Source: Sporosarcina sp. (lineage in GTDB: Bacteria > Bacillota > Bacilli > Bacillales_A > Planococcaceae). Taken from it: 62,957 nt of DNA. The stretch is taken from the NCBI GenBank assembly GCA_029257435.1, contig JARIBI010000154.1, forward strand, positions 1 to 62,957, given 5' to 3'. Below the pieces are notes generated by a model. The model did not search any database and was not told where the DNA came from. It was given only the letters and a program-made list of their open reading frames with translations. A program made the translations under genes and the position numbers. Shown one piece after another: positions 30,048-40,541 of this stretch (position 1 is the stretch's first letter; each line of letters starts with the position of its first letter).

Positions 30048-30078
30048 ATCAATCACTCCTTGCACATCATTTGTATGA

Positions 30079-30125
30079 AAACAGAACGGGATTTCATCAT
30101 TGAATCTAGATGAATCCCGTTTCCT
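30079..30125 (-). terminator. Hairpin between tlyA and argR
   Basis: AACGGGATTCATC and a matching GATGAAATCCCGTT form a stem directly after the tlyA stop, followed by CTGTTTTC. The T tract is short, so it may only weaken transcription into argR. Confidence 0.55.
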
Positions 30126-30126
30126 T

Positions 30127-30948
30127 TTACGCTAATTCTGAATGAGCCTGCTTCACTAATTCCGAGAAATCTTTGTCCGTAAACTCTGATATAGGCTGTT
30201 CTTCAGCAACTAAATGGAATAGGAATTCAATATTTCCTTCTCCGCCTGTAACTGGAGAGTACGTCATTTCTCTCAAACTAAATCCTTCTTTCACAGCAAA
30301 ATCCGCTACTTTTCGCAGCACTTCTTTATGCACCGCAACATCTCGTACAATTCCCTTTTTCCCTACATTCTCTTTACCTGCTTCAAATTGCGGTTTAACT
30401 AATGCCAAAACATCTCCACCAGGGATCAGAATTTGTTTTAAAGGAGGTAATATCAAACCTAAGGAAATAAAAGATACATCAATCGTCGCAAAATTAGGCA
30501 GCCCTTCTGTAAACATGTCTGGGGTTGCATATCGGAAATTACATTTCTCCATGACGGTAACCCGGGCATCAGAGCGAATCTTCCAAGCAAGCTGGTTTGT
30601 GCCAACGTCGAGAGCATAACAATGTTTTGCACCATTTTGAAGAGCACAATCTGTAAAACCGCCTGTTGAAGAACCTATGTCTAACATGATTCGTTCTCCT
30701 ACCTTGACATCGAACTCCTCTAACGCTTTTTCTAATTTCAATCCGCCGCGACTAACATATTTTAACGAAGACCCTTTTACTTGTAACGGTAATGAGATTT
30801 TTATTTTTTCACCGGGCTTGTCCATTCTAGTTTCATTTGAATAAACAATACCCGCCATGATCGATCGTTTCGCCTGCTCTCTTGTCTCAACGAGACCTCG
30901 CTGAACTAGCAAAACGTCAACCCGTTCTTTGGGATCCGTATTTGTCAT
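30127..30948 (-). CDS. TlyA-family rRNA 2'-O-methyltransferase (YqxC)
   Basis: This 273-residue protein combines an N-terminal S4 RNA-binding domain ([20 protein letters not shown]) with an FtsJ-like methyltransferase fold ([20 protein letters not shown], the SAM motif). The family methylates ribosomal RNA, and some members were first described as haemolysins. It overlaps dxs by four bases (ATGA), so translation is coupled. Confidence 0.9.
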   Translation of the reverse strand: MTNTDPKERVDVLLVQRGLVETREQAKRSIMAGIVYSNETRMDKPGEKIKISLPLQVKGSSLKYVSRGGLKLEKALEEFDVKVGERIMLDIGSSTGGFTDCALQNGAKHCYALDVGTNQLAWKIRSDARVTVMEKCNFRYATPDMFTEGLPNFATIDVSFISLGLILPPLKQILIPGGDVLALVKPQFEAGKENVGKKGIVRDVAVHKEVLRKVADFAVKEGFSLREMTYSPVTGGEGNIEFLFHLVAEEQPISEFTDKDFSELVKQAHSELA

Positions 30949-32843
30949 TGCAGTTCCTTCTTACGTTCCAGAACAGAAATAGCATCTGCTGTTAGATCAG
31001 CAAGTGCTCCAGGAGTCATTCCAATTTCTGCGAGCAACGCTTCAACATCACCGTGTTCAATAAATTGGTCAGGAATTCCCATTCTATGAATCGGAGCATT
31101 AACACCGGAATCATGTGCATATTCTAGAACAGCACTGCCAAATCCTCCTGCAAGGACTGCTTCTTCAACAGTAATAATCGGTTTCCCAACTGCAAAGAGT
31201 TCATCTAGCATCTCTTCGTCAAGAGGTTTGATGAACCGAGCATTGACGATGCTTACTGAAATTCCACGCTCTTTCAAGAGTTCTGCTGCTTCGTACGCCA
31301 TCGGAATTGTCGTTCCGAACGTTAAGATCGTTGCATCTTGTCCCTCGGTCAACTTCTCCCATTTACCGATTGGCAGTACTTTCAATTCTTCATCCATCGG
31401 AATTCCGAAACCATTTCCACGAGGATATCGCATAGCAATTGGTCCGTCATTATAAGCTAACGCTGTCTTAACCATATGCTGGCCTTCATTTTCATCTTTC
31501 GGCATCATGATGACCATATTTGGCAAGTGACGAAGGAATGCGATGTCAAAGACGCCTTGGTGAGTTTCTCCATCCGCGCCAACGAGTCCTGCCCGGTCAA
31601 TCCCAATAAATACATTCAACTTTTGGCGGGCAATATCATGAACTAACTGATCATATGCACGCTGAAGGAATGTCGAGTAGATGGACAAGAACGGTTTCAT
31701 CCCTTGAGTCGCCATCCCTGCAGCCATTGTAGCTGCATGTTGTTCTGCAATCCCTACATCGTAAAAACGTTCAGGGAATTCAGCTGAAATAGCTTCCAAT
31801 TTTGAACCTACAGGCATTGCAGGTGTAATCGTCGCAACACGTTGGTCCTCGCGAGCAATTCTTGCAACTGTAGCCGCAACTAAGCCACTCCAAGATGGAC
31901 CTTTTGCAGGTGATTTTACAAAGTCCCCTGTCTCGATTTTATAAGGTCCGGTTCCATGCCATGTGCCAACCTTATCGTTTTCAGCAGGATGGTACCCTTT
32001 ACCTTTTTTCGTGACAACATGAAGAAGAACTGGCCCTTCCATCTTTTTTGCATAGAGAAGATTGCGTTCCAATTCATTGAAATCATGACCATCGATTGGT
32101 CCTAAATACGTAAATCCTAGTTCTTCAAAAAAGACACCTGAAACAACTAAGTATTTCAAACTATCCTTAAGTCGTTCTGCTATGGATGCCATTTTTCCGC
32201 CAACTGCAGGAATTCGTTTGATAAGTTCTTCAACGTCATCTTTAACGCTGTTATACTTACCCGCAGTGCGTAACTTTCCTAGTATGGAATGAAGAGCACC
32301 GACGTTTGGTGCAATCGACATTTCATTATCATTTAAAATGACAATCATATTTGTCTGCTGACTTCCTATATGATTCAGAGCTTCCAGAGCCATACCGCCT
32401 GTTAACGCACCATCACCAATAATAGGAATGACATAGTTGTCATCGCCTTTGATATCACGAGCCGCCGCCATTCCCATTGCTGCAGATAAAGAAGTGGAAC
32501 TATGCCCTGTTTCCCAGACATCGTGTTCACTTTCTGCCATTTTAGGGAAACCGCTTAATCCTTTGTATTTACGAAGCGTGTCAAAATCACCAGCTCGGCC
32601 GGTTAAAATCTTATGGACATACGCTTGGTGTCCTACATCCCAAATAAATTTGTCCTGTGGACTATTAAAAAATTTGTGAAGCGCTATTGACAGCTCCACC
32701 ACTCCTAGATTTGGTCCGATATGTCCGCCTGTTACAGAACATTTGTTAATAAGAAACTTCCGAATGTCTGTAGCGAGTTCTTTCATCTCTTCTAGGTTCA
32801 AGTTTTTAATATCCGATGGACTGCTGATCTTTGTAAGATCCAT
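30945..32843 (-). CDS. dxs: 1-deoxy-D-xylulose-5-phosphate synthase
   Basis: This 632-residue thiamine-dependent enzyme begins the MEP isoprenoid pathway from pyruvate and glyceraldehyde-3-phosphate. Seen are [13 protein letters not shown], the cofactor motif [18 protein letters not shown] and [21 protein letters not shown] at 32841-32843 is preferred because GAAGGTG is too close to the earlier GTG. Confidence 0.95.
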   Translation of the reverse strand: MDLTKISSPSDIKNLNLEEMKELATDIRKFLINKCSVTGGHIGPNLGVVELSIALHKFFNSPQDKFIWDVGHQAYVHKILTGRAGDFDTLRKYKGLSGFPKMAESEHDVWETGHSSTSLSAAMGMAAARDIKGDDNYVIPIIGDGALTGGMALEALNHIGSQQTNMIVILNDNEMSIAPNVGALHSILGKLRTAGKYNSVKDDVEELIKRIPAVGGKMASIAERLKDSLKYLVVSGVFFEELGFTYLGPIDGHDFNELERNLLYAKKMEGPVLLHVVTKKGKGYHPAENDKVGTWHGTGPYKIETGDFVKSPAKGPSWSGLVAATVARIAREDQRVATITPAMPVGSKLEAISAEFPERFYDVGIAEQHAATMAAGMATQGMKPFLSIYSTFLQRAYDQLVHDIARQKLNVFIGIDRAGLVGADGETHQGVFDIAFLRHLPNMVIMMPKDENEGQHMVKTALAYNDGPIAMRYPRGNGFGIPMDEELKVLPIGKWEKLTEGQDATILTFGTTIPMAYEAAELLKERGISVSIVNARFIKPLDEEMLDELFAVGKPIITVEEAVLAGGFGSAVLEYAHDSGVNAPIHRMGIPDQFIEHGDVEALLAEIGMTPGALADLTADAISVLERKKELQ

Positions 32844-32940
32844 CTCTATCACACACCTTCATAAGTTAATACTGCTGTTTCCGTTCATTTTCCTCATTAT
32901 ATCAACAACTAAACAATCAGTACCATTTAGACGCCTTATT

Positions 32941-33825
32941 TTAAGCGTTTCGATCAATAATATAGTCTGCAATTTGTGCGAGCAAAGAACTTCCCAGACC
33001 AATTTGTTCTAACGCATCAAGTGCTCTTTTGTGATGGTCAGCAAGTTTTGCTAGAGCACCTTCGAGCCCCAGCAACGCGGGGTATGTACTTTTATCACTA
33101 GCCGTATCCTTGTTGGCTGTCTTACCCAGTTGCTCTGTGGAAGCAGTGACGTCTAGGATGTCGTCTTTAATTTGAAAAGCTAATCCAATATTTTCGGAAA
33201 AAGTACGAAGTTGTCGCATTTCAGTATCTGTTGCATTCGCTAGAAGCGCACCCGATTCAACACAGCATGCAAGCAATGCCCCGGTTTTATGGACATGGAT
33301 TTCTTCAAGCTCTGTCAAGGTTAGTTGTTTTCCTTCTCCTTGCATATCAAGAATCTGTCCTCCTACCATTCCGGCTGGTCCAGATGCGATACTTACAGCT
33401 CTTAAAATGGCAAGCGTTGTTGCTGGATCTGTGTGCTGGAGTGATGCAAGTTCTTCAAATGCAAGTGTTTGCAAAGCATCTGCCGCTAACACGGCTGCTG
33501 CTTCTCCAAAAACAACATGATTCGTTGGATTTCCTCTTCTGAAATCATCATCATCCATACAAGGGAGATCATCATGTATTAAAGAATATGTGTGAATCAA
33601 TTCAATCGCACCAGCCACTCGCACTGCATCTTCAGATGTAGATTTCAAATCATGAAGCACTGCCAGAACCAGGAGAGGACGGATTCTTTTTCCTCCTGCA
33701 TGTACAGAGTATGACATCGCCTTATTCAAAGTTTCAGGATAATTCTTCCCTTTAAAGAGTTCTGTGAAGTGTATATGTAAAAGTGGTAACTGCTCATCCA
33801 TAAACTTTTTCAGCTGCTCACTCAC
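32941..33825 (-). CDS. ispA: Farnesyl diphosphate synthase
   Basis: This 294-residue trans-prenyltransferase makes the C15 chain from IPP and DMAPP. The first Asp-rich motif is in IHDDLPCMDDDDFRRG and the second in FQIKDDILD. The start is GTG at 33823-33825 (SEQLKKFMDE), which overlaps the end of xseB by eight bases (AAGTGAGTGA) with GAGAGGA in front. A longer frame inside xseB is unlikely. Confidence 0.93.
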   Translation of the reverse strand: MSEQLKKFMDEQLPLLHIHFTELFKGKNYPETLNKAMSYSVHAGGKRIRPLLVLAVLHDLKSTSEDAVRVAGAIELIHTYSLIHDDLPCMDDDDFRRGNPTNHVVFGEAAAVLAADALQTLAFEELASLQHTDPATTLAILRAVSIASGPAGMVGGQILDMQGEGKQLTLTELEEIHVHKTGALLACCVESGALLANATDTEMRQLRTFSENIGLAFQIKDDILDVTASTEQLGKTANKDTASDKSTYPALLGLEGALAKLADHHKRALDALEQIGLGSSLLAQIADYIIDRNA

Positions 33826-34063
33826 TTGTGTCCTCTCCCTTCGAAGAATCCATCGCAGTGGCTTCTCCATTTTTGTCTACAATTGTGACGAGCTGCTTCT
33901 CAGCATGTTGCAGTTTTTGTTGACAAAATGCAGAAAGCTCCATCCCTTTTTTATATAAAGTGATAGAATCTTCGAGTTGAACATCTCCAGTTTCAAGTTG
34001 TTGAACGATTTTTTCCAATTCCAGCATCGCTTCTTCAAATTTCATTGAATCAGTTTCCATCAT
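33818..34063 (-). CDS. xseB: Exodeoxyribonuclease VII small subunit
   Basis: This 81-residue coiled-coil protein has the family pattern FEEAMLELEKIVQQLETGDVQL. It overlaps xseA by four bases (ATGA) and has AAGGAGG before its ATG. The acidic tail (SKGEDTSE) overlaps the ispA start. Confidence 0.93.
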   Translation of the reverse strand: MMETDSMKFEEAMLELEKIVQQLETGDVQLEDSITLYKKGMELSAFCQQKLQHAEKQLVTIVDKNGEATAMDSSKGEDTSE

Positions 34064-35412
34064 GATTCCTCCTTAATGGATTCTATCGATTGGATTTCCG
34101 CAATTGCAATACCATCCTGCATATTGATCTTGACAGAATCTCCGGGCGCTAGTAATTCAGCACTTTTAACGAGTTCTCCATCTTTATAAACGATTGTAAA
34201 TCCTCTTTCCATAACACTCAGCGGGTTAAGTGCTTGCAGCATCCGTATATCTGTTAAAAATCGGTCTTGCTTTCCACCTATGGATTGACGCATTGCCCGA
34301 AGAAGTCTTTCCTCAGCTACAACAGCCTCTTTTGAACGCTGTTGTAACTGAAACGCTGGCGATACAAGCTGCAACCGAGAATGTATTTGGGTAAATTGAG
34401 AAGATTTTCTATAGAGCAGCTCATTGTGACTGCGTAAAAGACGCTCTTCAAGAGATACTTGCTTTTCAATAAATGGTCGATACAATCGATCCGGATAAAG
34501 GAACGGATAAGAATTTTTCAACCGGTCCAGTCGTTTTTGTTCTTGTGCAAGCCGAGTCGCAAGAAAACGGTAAATCACTCGCTTTCTTTCCAAGATGCGA
34601 CCTACCAGTTCTTCCTTTGCCGGGACAGCAAGTTCAGCTGCTGCAGTGGGGGTAGGAGCCCGGTGATCTGCAACAAAATCCGCAATTGTCGTATCGGTTT
34701 CATGACCTACTGCACTGATTGTAGGAATTCGGCATGAGAAAATCGCACGGGCAACCGCTTCTTCGTTAAATGCCCATAAATCTTCAATTGAGCCGCCGCC
34801 TCTTCCAACTATCAGAACATCTATATCACCGTGTCGATCAGCTTGTCCGATTGCTTCAACAATTGAAGGCACTGCTTGTTTACCTTGGACAGCTGCAGGG
34901 AACAGGACTATTTCTGCCATAGGGAATCTGCGACCTATCGTTGAGCAGATGTCTTGGAACGCAGCTCCTGATTTAGCAGTGATGACACCGACTTTCTTAG
35001 GAATCCATGGTAATTGCTGTTTCCAACGGACATCAAACAAGCCTTCCTTGCCCAGCTGTTCTTTCAACTGCTCAAAGGCGAGGAATAAAGCTCCAATTCC
35101 GTCCGGTTCCATAGATTGAACATAAAGCTGATACTGTCCACTGCTTTCATATACATTAATATCCCCTGTTATGAGGACATTCATGCCACTTTCTGGTTTG
35201 AACTTCAAACTTGAGGCATTTCCACGAAACATAGCTGCTTGGATTCTGCTTTTGTCATCTTTTAACGTGAAGTATATGTGTCCGGTCGGGTGAATTTTCA
35301 CATTGGATAATTCGCCTTTAATATAGACATTTCGCAAGTGTGGATCGGCATCAAATTTCCTCTTAATGTATTTGGTGACAGCTTGTACGGTTAAGTATGG
35401 ATTACCTGACAA
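34060..35412 (-). CDS. xseA: Exodeoxyribonuclease VII large subunit
   Basis: This 450-residue catalytic subunit has an N-terminal OB fold (LRNVYIKGELSNVKIHPTGHIYFTLKDD in shorter form), a nuclease domain with GRGGGSIEDLWAFNEE and SAVGHETDTTIADFVADHRAPTP-type residues, and a C-terminal coiled coil. It starts with TTG behind GGGAGGGG. Confidence 0.94.
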   Translation of the reverse strand: MSGNPYLTVQAVTKYIKRKFDADPHLRNVYIKGELSNVKIHPTGHIYFTLKDDKSRIQAAMFRGNASSLKFKPESGMNVLITGDINVYESSGQYQLYVQSMEPDGIGALFLAFEQLKEQLGKEGLFDVRWKQQLPWIPKKVGVITAKSGAAFQDICSTIGRRFPMAEIVLFPAAVQGKQAVPSIVEAIGQADRHGDIDVLIVGRGGGSIEDLWAFNEEAVARAIFSCRIPTISAVGHETDTTIADFVADHRAPTPTAAAELAVPAKEELVGRILERKRVIYRFLATRLAQEQKRLDRLKNSYPFLYPDRLYRPFIEKQVSLEERLLRSHNELLYRKSSQFTQIHSRLQLVSPAFQLQQRSKEAVVAEERLLRAMRQSIGGKQDRFLTDIRMLQALNPLSVMERGFTIVYKDGELVKSAELLAPGDSVKINMQDGIAIAEIQSIESIKEES

Positions 35413-35432
35413 CGAATTCCCCTCCCGCGTAT

Positions 35433-35468
35433 AAAACGCTGTCTCTCTCTAACAAGAAACAGCGCTGT
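35433..35468 (-). terminator. Hairpins between folD and xseA
   Basis: CGCTGT and ACAGCG pair around 16 bases and are followed by TTTTAT on the minus strand. A second perfect palindrome, AACGGCTATAGCCGTT, lies at 35479-35494 just after the folD stop, without a T tract. Partial termination is likely. Confidence 0.5.
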
Positions 35469-35498
35469 GAATTCTATGTAACGGCTATAGCCGTTTTC

Positions 35499-36359
35499 TT
35501 AAATGTAATTACTGCATGCTAATTGTGCACTCTTCAATGTGTTTTTCAGCAACATAGTTACAGTCATCGGACCGACACCGCCAGGGACAGGCGTTAGTGC
35601 ACCTGCTTTTTCTTTGACGCTCTCGAAATCCACATCGCCGCAGAGCATCCCATTTTCGTCCCGATTCATACCAACGTCAATCACGGTAGCGCCTGCTTTG
35701 ATATGATCAGCTGTAATGTATTTTGCCTGCCCAATCGCGACAATCAATATATCCGCTTGTCGAGTGAATGACTCTAAGTTTTCTGTCTTAGAATGACAAT
35801 AGGTCACGGTCGCATCTTTTTGAAGAAGCAATTGTCCCATAGGCTTGCCGACGATATTACTTCGACCAACTATGACTGCATGTTTACCAGATATATCAGT
35901 ACCCGTATGCTTCAGTAATTCTAAAATACCAGCAGGCGTGCATGACACATATGAGGTTTGGCCAATAATCATTTTCCCTACGTTCTCCGGATGAAAACCA
36001 TCCACATCTTTTTTTGGAGAAATGGCGCGGATTACTTTGTTCTCATCGATATGAGGGGGTAAAGGCAATTGGACAAGAATTCCGTGAATGGTTGGATCGT
36101 TATTTAGACGGTCAACAGTATCCAGCAAGTCTTTCTGACTCACAGTAATCGGCAACTGAATCATTTCAGATTTCATACCTGCCGCAGCACTGGATTTCTC
36201 TTTGTTTTTCACGTATGTACGAGATGCTTGGTCGTCACCAACCAGGACAACAGCAAGACCTGGACGACATCCTCTTTCAATGAGCCGTTCTACGTCTATT
36301 TTAATCTCTTCTCTAATTTTTGCGCCGATTGCTTTTCCATCAATTAGTACACTTGACAA
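35499..36359 (-). CDS. folD: Methylenetetrahydrofolate dehydrogenase/cyclohydrolase
   Basis: This bifunctional folate enzyme of about 286 residues shows the catalytic [19 protein letters not shown] and the NADP-binding [12 protein letters not shown], then [11 protein letters not shown] near the end. The TTG at 36357-36359 (SSVLIDGK) is preferred because AGAGG is then about 12 bases away. A GTG three codons upstream (36368), which overlaps the nusB stop, is possible but very close to the same site. Confidence 0.92.
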   Translation of the reverse strand: MSSVLIDGKAIGAKIREEIKIDVERLIERGCRPGLAVVLVGDDQASRTYVKNKEKSSAAAGMKSEMIQLPITVSQKDLLDTVDRLNNDPTIHGILVQLPLPPHIDENKVIRAISPKKDVDGFHPENVGKMIIGQTSYVSCTPAGILELLKHTGTDISGKHAVIVGRSNIVGKPMGQLLLQKDATVTYCHSKTENLESFTRQADILIVAIGQAKYITADHIKAGATVIDVGMNRDENGMLCGDVDFESVKEKAGALTPVPGGVGPMTVTMLLKNTLKSAQLACSNYI

Positions 36360-36364
36360 GAGTA

Positions 36365-36751
36365 TCACATCCTCTGTTGTTCAAATTTCGACAGCACACC
36401 ATTAACAAAGCGGCCTGATTTTTCGTCTCCAAATGTTTTACAAAGTTCGATTGCTTCGTTCACTGCTACTTTGTGTGGAACTTCGTCGTTATACAACAAC
36501 TCATATGCAGCAAGTCGAAGTACCGTCCGTTCAATTTTAGGAAGTCTGTCTAATGACCAATTTTCCAATTTTCCAGTTAGTACTTCATCAATTGATTCTT
36601 GCTTTTCTCGTGTTCCTTTTACGAGCATCTCATAAAAAGAATCAACTGGTTCTTCTGCAATATAACTGATTGCCTCTTCTACAGGCAATGTCGTTCCATC
36701 AAGCTGGAAAAGGGTCTGAACCGCTTTTTCTCTCGCTTCTCTACGTTTCAT
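36365..36751 (-). CDS. nusB: Transcription antitermination factor NusB
   Basis: This 128-residue helical RNA-binding protein joins NusE (S10) in rRNA antitermination. It begins [18 protein letters not shown] and has the family segment [21 protein letters not shown] at 36749-36751 follows AAGGAGAC. Confidence 0.94.
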   Translation of the reverse strand: MKRREAREKAVQTLFQLDGTTLPVEEAISYIAEEPVDSFYEMLVKGTREKQESIDEVLTGKLENWSLDRLPKIERTVLRLAAYELLYNDEVPHKVAVNEAIELCKTFGDEKSGRFVNGVLSKFEQQRM

Positions 36752-36831
36752 ACAATTTGTCTCCTTCATCACTGGTTCGTTTAGGCTTTATCATAGCACA
36801 AATGCTGTGTGAAGATACAGTCACAATAGAC

Positions 36832-36861
36832 AAAAGCATCATCCGAGGATGATGCTTTTCG
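36832..36861 (-). terminator. Terminator after yqhY
   Basis: AAAAGCATCATCC and GGATGATGCTTTT form a perfect stem right after the yqhY stop, followed by TTTTGTC on the minus strand. Confidence 0.8.
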
Positions 36862-37260
36862 TCATTCTGTCACTGAATTCACTTCAGAACGGATCCCAGT
36901 TACATGAACATTAACTTCACCAGTTTCAATCGAAGTCATATGATACACTGCTTCCTTAATCTTTTTCTGAACGTTCGCAGCAACTTGTGGAATTAGTTGT
37001 CCTTCTTCTGCAATGCAAAAAACGTCGATTGTGAGTTTGTTATCCACCCAGTCTGTTTTCACGCCTTTTCCATGCATAACTTTTCCAAGTTTCTCTGCAA
37101 CACCTGTTGCAAAATTCCCTGAGGTCATCGCAATACCTTGTACTTCAGAAGTTGCGATTCCAATAATAACCTCCAAAACTTCAGGAGCGAGCTCAATTCG
37201 CCCAAGACTCTCGGCAGCAGAGGAGTTTGCTTCAATAAATGAATTCGCTTTTTCAGCCAT
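36862..37260 (-). CDS. yqhY: Asp23/Gls24 family protein YqhY
   Basis: This 132-residue protein carries the Asp23 domain: LGRIELAPEVLEVIIGIATSEV, then KLTIDVFCIAEEG. In B. subtilis yqhY follows accBC and is linked to control of fatty-acid synthesis; the same accB-accC-yqhY order is kept here. The biochemical function is unknown. Confidence 0.9.
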   Translation of the reverse strand: MAEKANSFIEANSSAAESLGRIELAPEVLEVIIGIATSEVQGIAMTSGNFATGVAEKLGKVMHGKGVKTDWVDNKLTIDVFCIAEEGQLIPQVAANVQKKIKEAVYHMTSIETGEVNVHVTGIRSEVNSVTE

Positions 37261-37277
37261 ATTGCACGCCTCCTTCC

Positions 37278-38630
37278 TTAGTTTGACTGCATGATATCAT
37301 ATTTTTCAAGAAACTTCGTATCAAAGTCTCCTGATTTAAACACATCGTGATTCATAAGATTATAGTGGAACGGAATCGTCGTCTTAACCCCTTCTACCAC
37401 AAACTCATCTAATGCACGTTTCATACGGGCTACTGCTTCTTCACGAGTATCTGCATGAACAATCAGTTTTGCAACCATTGAGTCATAAAATGGCGGGATT
37501 TTGTATCCTGGATAAACTGCAGAATCTACACGGACTCCATTTCCGCCTGGTGGAAGATACATTTCAACGGTACCGGGAGATGGCATGAAGTTTTTCTCTG
37601 GATTTTCCGCGTTGATGCGACACTCAATGGACCAGCCATTAATTTTAATGTCTTTTTGTTTGAAAGGAAGCTTCTCACCTGCTGCAACTTTCAACTGCTG
37701 TTGAATGAGGTCAATCCCCGTAATCATTTCAGTTACAGGATGTTCTACCTGGATTCTTGTATTCATTTCCATGAAGTAGAACTTCTGATTGATGTGATCG
37801 AAGATGAATTCAACCGTACCAGCACCTCTGTAATCGACTGCTTCTGCTGCTTTCACAGCTGCCTGTCCCATTTCCTTGCGCATCTCAGAAGTTAGTGCAG
37901 GAGATGGAGCCTCTTCCACTAACTTTTGCATACGGCGTTGAATAGAACAATCACGCTCGCCCAAATAGACTGTGTTGCCGTGCTTATCGGCCAATACTTG
38001 GATTTCGACGTGTCGGAAAATTTCAATGAACTTTTCAAGATACACTCCAGGATTACCAAATGCAGCTGCCGCTTCTTTTTGTGTAATCTTAATACCTTTT
38101 TTAAGTTCTTCAGGATCCCGCGCTACGCGGATTCCTTTCCCGCCACCTCCGGCCGTTGCTTTAATTATTACTGGGAAACCGATTTCCTCAGCGACCGTAA
38201 GCGCTTCCTCTTCATCAGCTACTAGACCGTCAGATCCTGGTACAATTGGAACTCCTGCCAGACGCATCGTTTCACGTGCCACGTCTTTCGTTCCCATACG
38301 AGCAATCGCATCAGAAGTAGGACCGACAAACTCGATATTCACTTCTTCGCACATTTCAGCGAAGCTTGCATTTTCAGCAAGGAAACCATACCCTGGATGG
38401 ATTCCATCACAATCGGTCATTTTTGCGACACTTATGATATTTGAAAAGTTCAAGTAACTGTCTTTTGAGAGTTTGGGTCCGATGCAAAATGCTTCATCGG
38501 CAATTTTGACATGCAGTGCATCACGATCGGCTTCAGAGTATACTGCAACTGTCTCAAGACCGAGCTCTTTACATGCACGGATAATACGAACGGCAATTTC
38601 GCCACGATTTGCGATTAGAATTTTCTTCAT
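37278..38630 (-). CDS. accC: Acetyl-CoA carboxylase, biotin carboxylase subunit
   Basis: This 450-residue ATP-grasp enzyme carboxylates the biotin of AccB. The start [15 protein letters not shown], the ATP loop [14 protein letters not shown] and [15 protein letters not shown] are diagnostic. ATG at 38628-38630 has AAGGGGGAA before it. It might also serve the MmdA carboxyltransferase, since no other biotin carboxylase is in the window; this is inference. Confidence 0.95.
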   Translation of the reverse strand: MKKILIANRGEIAVRIIRACKELGLETVAVYSEADRDALHVKIADEAFCIGPKLSKDSYLNFSNIISVAKMTDCDGIHPGYGFLAENASFAEMCEEVNIEFVGPTSDAIARMGTKDVARETMRLAGVPIVPGSDGLVADEEEALTVAEEIGFPVIIKATAGGGGKGIRVARDPEELKKGIKITQKEAAAAFGNPGVYLEKFIEIFRHVEIQVLADKHGNTVYLGERDCSIQRRMQKLVEEAPSPALTSEMRKEMGQAAVKAAEAVDYRGAGTVEFIFDHINQKFYFMEMNTRIQVEHPVTEMITGIDLIQQQLKVAAGEKLPFKQKDIKINGWSIECRINAENPEKNFMPSPGTVEMYLPPGGNGVRVDSAVYPGYKIPPFYDSMVAKLIVHADTREEAVARMKRALDEFVVEGVKTTIPFHYNLMNHDVFKSGDFDTKFLEKYDIMQSN

Positions 38631-38644
38631 CGTCCATTCCCCCT

Positions 38645-39169
38645 TCAATTTTCTTTTACAAGGAAAAGAGGCTGCCCATACTCAACGAGCTGTCCATCTT
38701 TAACAAGGATTTCAACAATTTCACCAGATACTTCTGCTTCAATTTCGTTGAATAGTTTCATAGCTTCTACGATACAGACAACATCTTCAGCTCCAACTTT
38801 CTGTCCAACCTGAACGAAAGCTGCTGCTTCTGGAGATGATGACTTATAAAACGTACCAACCATTGGAGATACGATGCTCTTTAGTGATGGATCAGCAGTT
38901 TTCACCTCAGCTGCTGGTTCTGCAACCGGTGCTGCTTGTTTAGGTGCCTCTGTAGGTTCAGGTACAGCTTGCTGAACAGACTGTGCTCCTGAAGTGGAAT
39001 CTTGAACATCTGGTACTGGTGCTTGAACTTGAACCGGTGCAATAGTTGTTGCGCTTGTATTACTTTTGACGATTTTAATTTTAGCTCCATCTGCTTCATA
39101 CGTAAATTTGTCGATTGAAGACTGATCAATAAGTTTAATGATTTCTCTAATTTCCTGAATCTTTAACAT
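38645..39169 (-). CDS. accB: Biotin carboxyl carrier protein of acetyl-CoA carboxylase
   Basis: This 174-residue carrier has an N-terminal helical part, a Pro/Ala/Gln-rich linker and a biotinyl domain with the modified Lys in [11 protein letters not shown]. It is 14 bases from accC. ATG at 39167-39169 follows AGGAGAATC. Confidence 0.95.
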   Translation of the reverse strand: MLKIQEIREIIKLIDQSSIDKFTYEADGAKIKIVKSNTSATTIAPVQVQAPVPDVQDSTSGAQSVQQAVPEPTEAPKQAAPVAEPAAEVKTADPSLKSIVSPMVGTFYKSSSPEAAAFVQVGQKVGAEDVVCIVEAMKLFNEIEAEVSGEIVEILVKDGQLVEYGQPLFLVKEN

Positions 39170-39287
39170 GAACGATTCTCCTGACTCCATAAAGTTTTGT
39201 TTTTACACCCTCATCCTCTATAGTAGACGTTTTTTAAGGATTTTGAAATAGTTAACCCCCATTTCTCCTCTAAAAATCTGTAAACAG

Positions 39288-39315
39288 AAAAAAAGACCCG
39301 GATTTTGGGCCTTTA
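39288..39315 (-). terminator. Terminator of the spoIIIA operon
   Basis: GGCCC and GGGTC pair around a short A-rich loop and are followed by TTTTTTT on the minus strand, just after the spoIIIAH stop. Confidence 0.75.
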
Positions 39316-39320
39316 ACGGA

Positions 39321-39869
39321 TTACTGATTACCTGTGAAATCGACTTGTACTTTTTTAGCGTCCTCCCAGCTTGCAAGGACATATTGGGTGATTTCATCTG
39401 CTAATTGTTTAGAATGTCCTTCAGTTGAAAGAACAGTTACTTTCACATCACCATCTTCTGTTCGGACAAAGGCTTCAGGATATCCGAGCGCCTTGATTTG
39501 TAATTCTAATAACGCTTCCGCGGAATCTCGTTTATTAAGCTCAGACATTTCCTCGAATGCTTCGTTCTTCTCTTCAGCAGTATAATCAGGGGATGTCATT
39601 TTCGCATTCAGTTGTTCTGATTTTTTACTGCGCTCATCACGGACTTCCATTCGCATTTCTTCGAATAGATATGACGTTGCAAACACCGGAGTTTGCTTAT
39701 CAGATGAGCCCTTTTTTGGGACTTCAGCCGTTTCAGTCATATCACTTGAAAAAATGGAGATTCCGTCGAACGGCATGGGTGCTTTCTCTTTAATATAGTA
39801 AATCGAGATAACAGCAACAAGGCTCATTAGTGTTAAAAACCATACAGTACGTTTATTTGTTCTCATCAT
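39321..39869 (-). CDS. spoIIIAH: Stage III sporulation protein AH
   Basis: This 182-residue mother-cell protein has one N-terminal membrane helix (VWFLTLMSLVAVISIYYI), a variable linker, and a C-terminal YscJ/FliF-like ring-building domain with two helices. It binds SpoIIQ of the forespore to form the A-Q channel. It overlaps spoIIIAG by 17 bases. Confidence 0.88.
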   Translation of the reverse strand: MMRTNKRTVWFLTLMSLVAVISIYYIKEKAPMPFDGISIFSSDMTETAEVPKKGSSDKQTPVFATSYLFEEMRMEVRDERSKKSEQLNAKMTSPDYTAEEKNEAFEEMSELNKRDSAEALLELQIKALGYPEAFVRTEDGDVKVTVLSTEGHSKQLADEITQYVLASWEDAKKVQVDFTGNQ

Positions 39870-40284
39870 AGTTCCCCCTTTTGGTCATTTCAACGATAAC
39901 AATTCGATGTTCTGGTAGTTGAAGGACAGCAGCCAATATCCTTGTGAGTTCAGATTTAAGGCCTGGTTTACCAGCTCCTTCCGCCACCACAAGTACGCCC
40001 GTCACTTCGTCTGTGCTAGAGTCCGCTGACTTCGTGAAATAATCAGTAAGCGGTGATTGTTCTTTCGCTCCTTTTGGCGGATGAAGGTATATAGAAACCT
40101 CCCCCACTCCGTCAATCTTTTCCAGTGCTGATTCGAGTGCTGTCGTTTCGATGTTCCCCTCCTTTTCATTGGACTTCCCGGACGTCGCTCCATCTGAATT
40201 CCAGGGTGGATTGAGTAAGATGAATACGAGAACCGTGATTCCTATAAATAGAATCACTTGCATTTTCCCAGTCGGTTTTTGCAT
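39853..40284 (-). CDS. spoIIIAG: Stage III sporulation protein AG (short)
   Basis: This 143-residue ring-forming protein of the A-Q channel has one membrane helix (MQVILFIGITVLVFILL) followed by a ring-building domain (LEKIDGVGEVSIYLHPP, LTRILAAVLQLPEHRIVIVEM). It is much shorter than the B. subtilis protein of about 229 residues as I recall it, having lost most of the region after the first beta strand. The ribosome binding site is weak (GGTGATG). Confidence 0.83.
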   Translation of the reverse strand: MQKPTGKMQVILFIGITVLVFILLNPPWNSDGATSGKSNEKEGNIETTALESALEKIDGVGEVSIYLHPPKGAKEQSPLTDYFTKSADSSTDEVTGVLVVAEGAGKPGLKSELTRILAAVLQLPEHRIVIVEMTKRGNYDENK

Positions 40285-40362
40285 GACATCACCATTCCAT
40301 CTGTCTGTTTAGGACCGGGGGCCTGTTCATCTATGAAACAATGTATGCACAAATTCCAGTCC

Positions 40363-40520
40363 CTATAACCTGAGAAATGAAAAGATATTCAGTAACAGCC
40401 ACATACCAGCAGCCAGTTTAGCCAAATAGCCGAATTCTTCTTTTCTGGATTCTGGCATCATCATAGACAAAACCCCCGAGAGAACCGAAATTAGGACAAC
40501 TCCTATTAGAAATTTGCCAT
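40363..40520 (-). pseudogene. spoIIIAF: spoIIIAF remnant, frameshifted and truncated
   Basis: An ATG at 40520-40518 stands at ideal distance from AAAAAGGGGGA, but its frame stops after four codons (ATGGCAAATTTCTAA). One base out of phase, an open frame continues with two membrane helices (LIGVVLISVLSGVLSMMMP and LAAGMWLLLNIFSFLRL) that line up with the start of SpoIIIAF. It then stops at 40363, whereas SpoIIIAF normally has a further cytoplasmic or intermembrane domain of over 100 residues. No ATG, GTG or TTG near the ribosome binding site is in that frame. It is either a pseudogene or contains a one-base sequence error, in which case the protein would still be only about 53 residues. Confidence 0.7.
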
Positions 40521-40541
40521 CTCGAATTCCCCCTTTTTCCG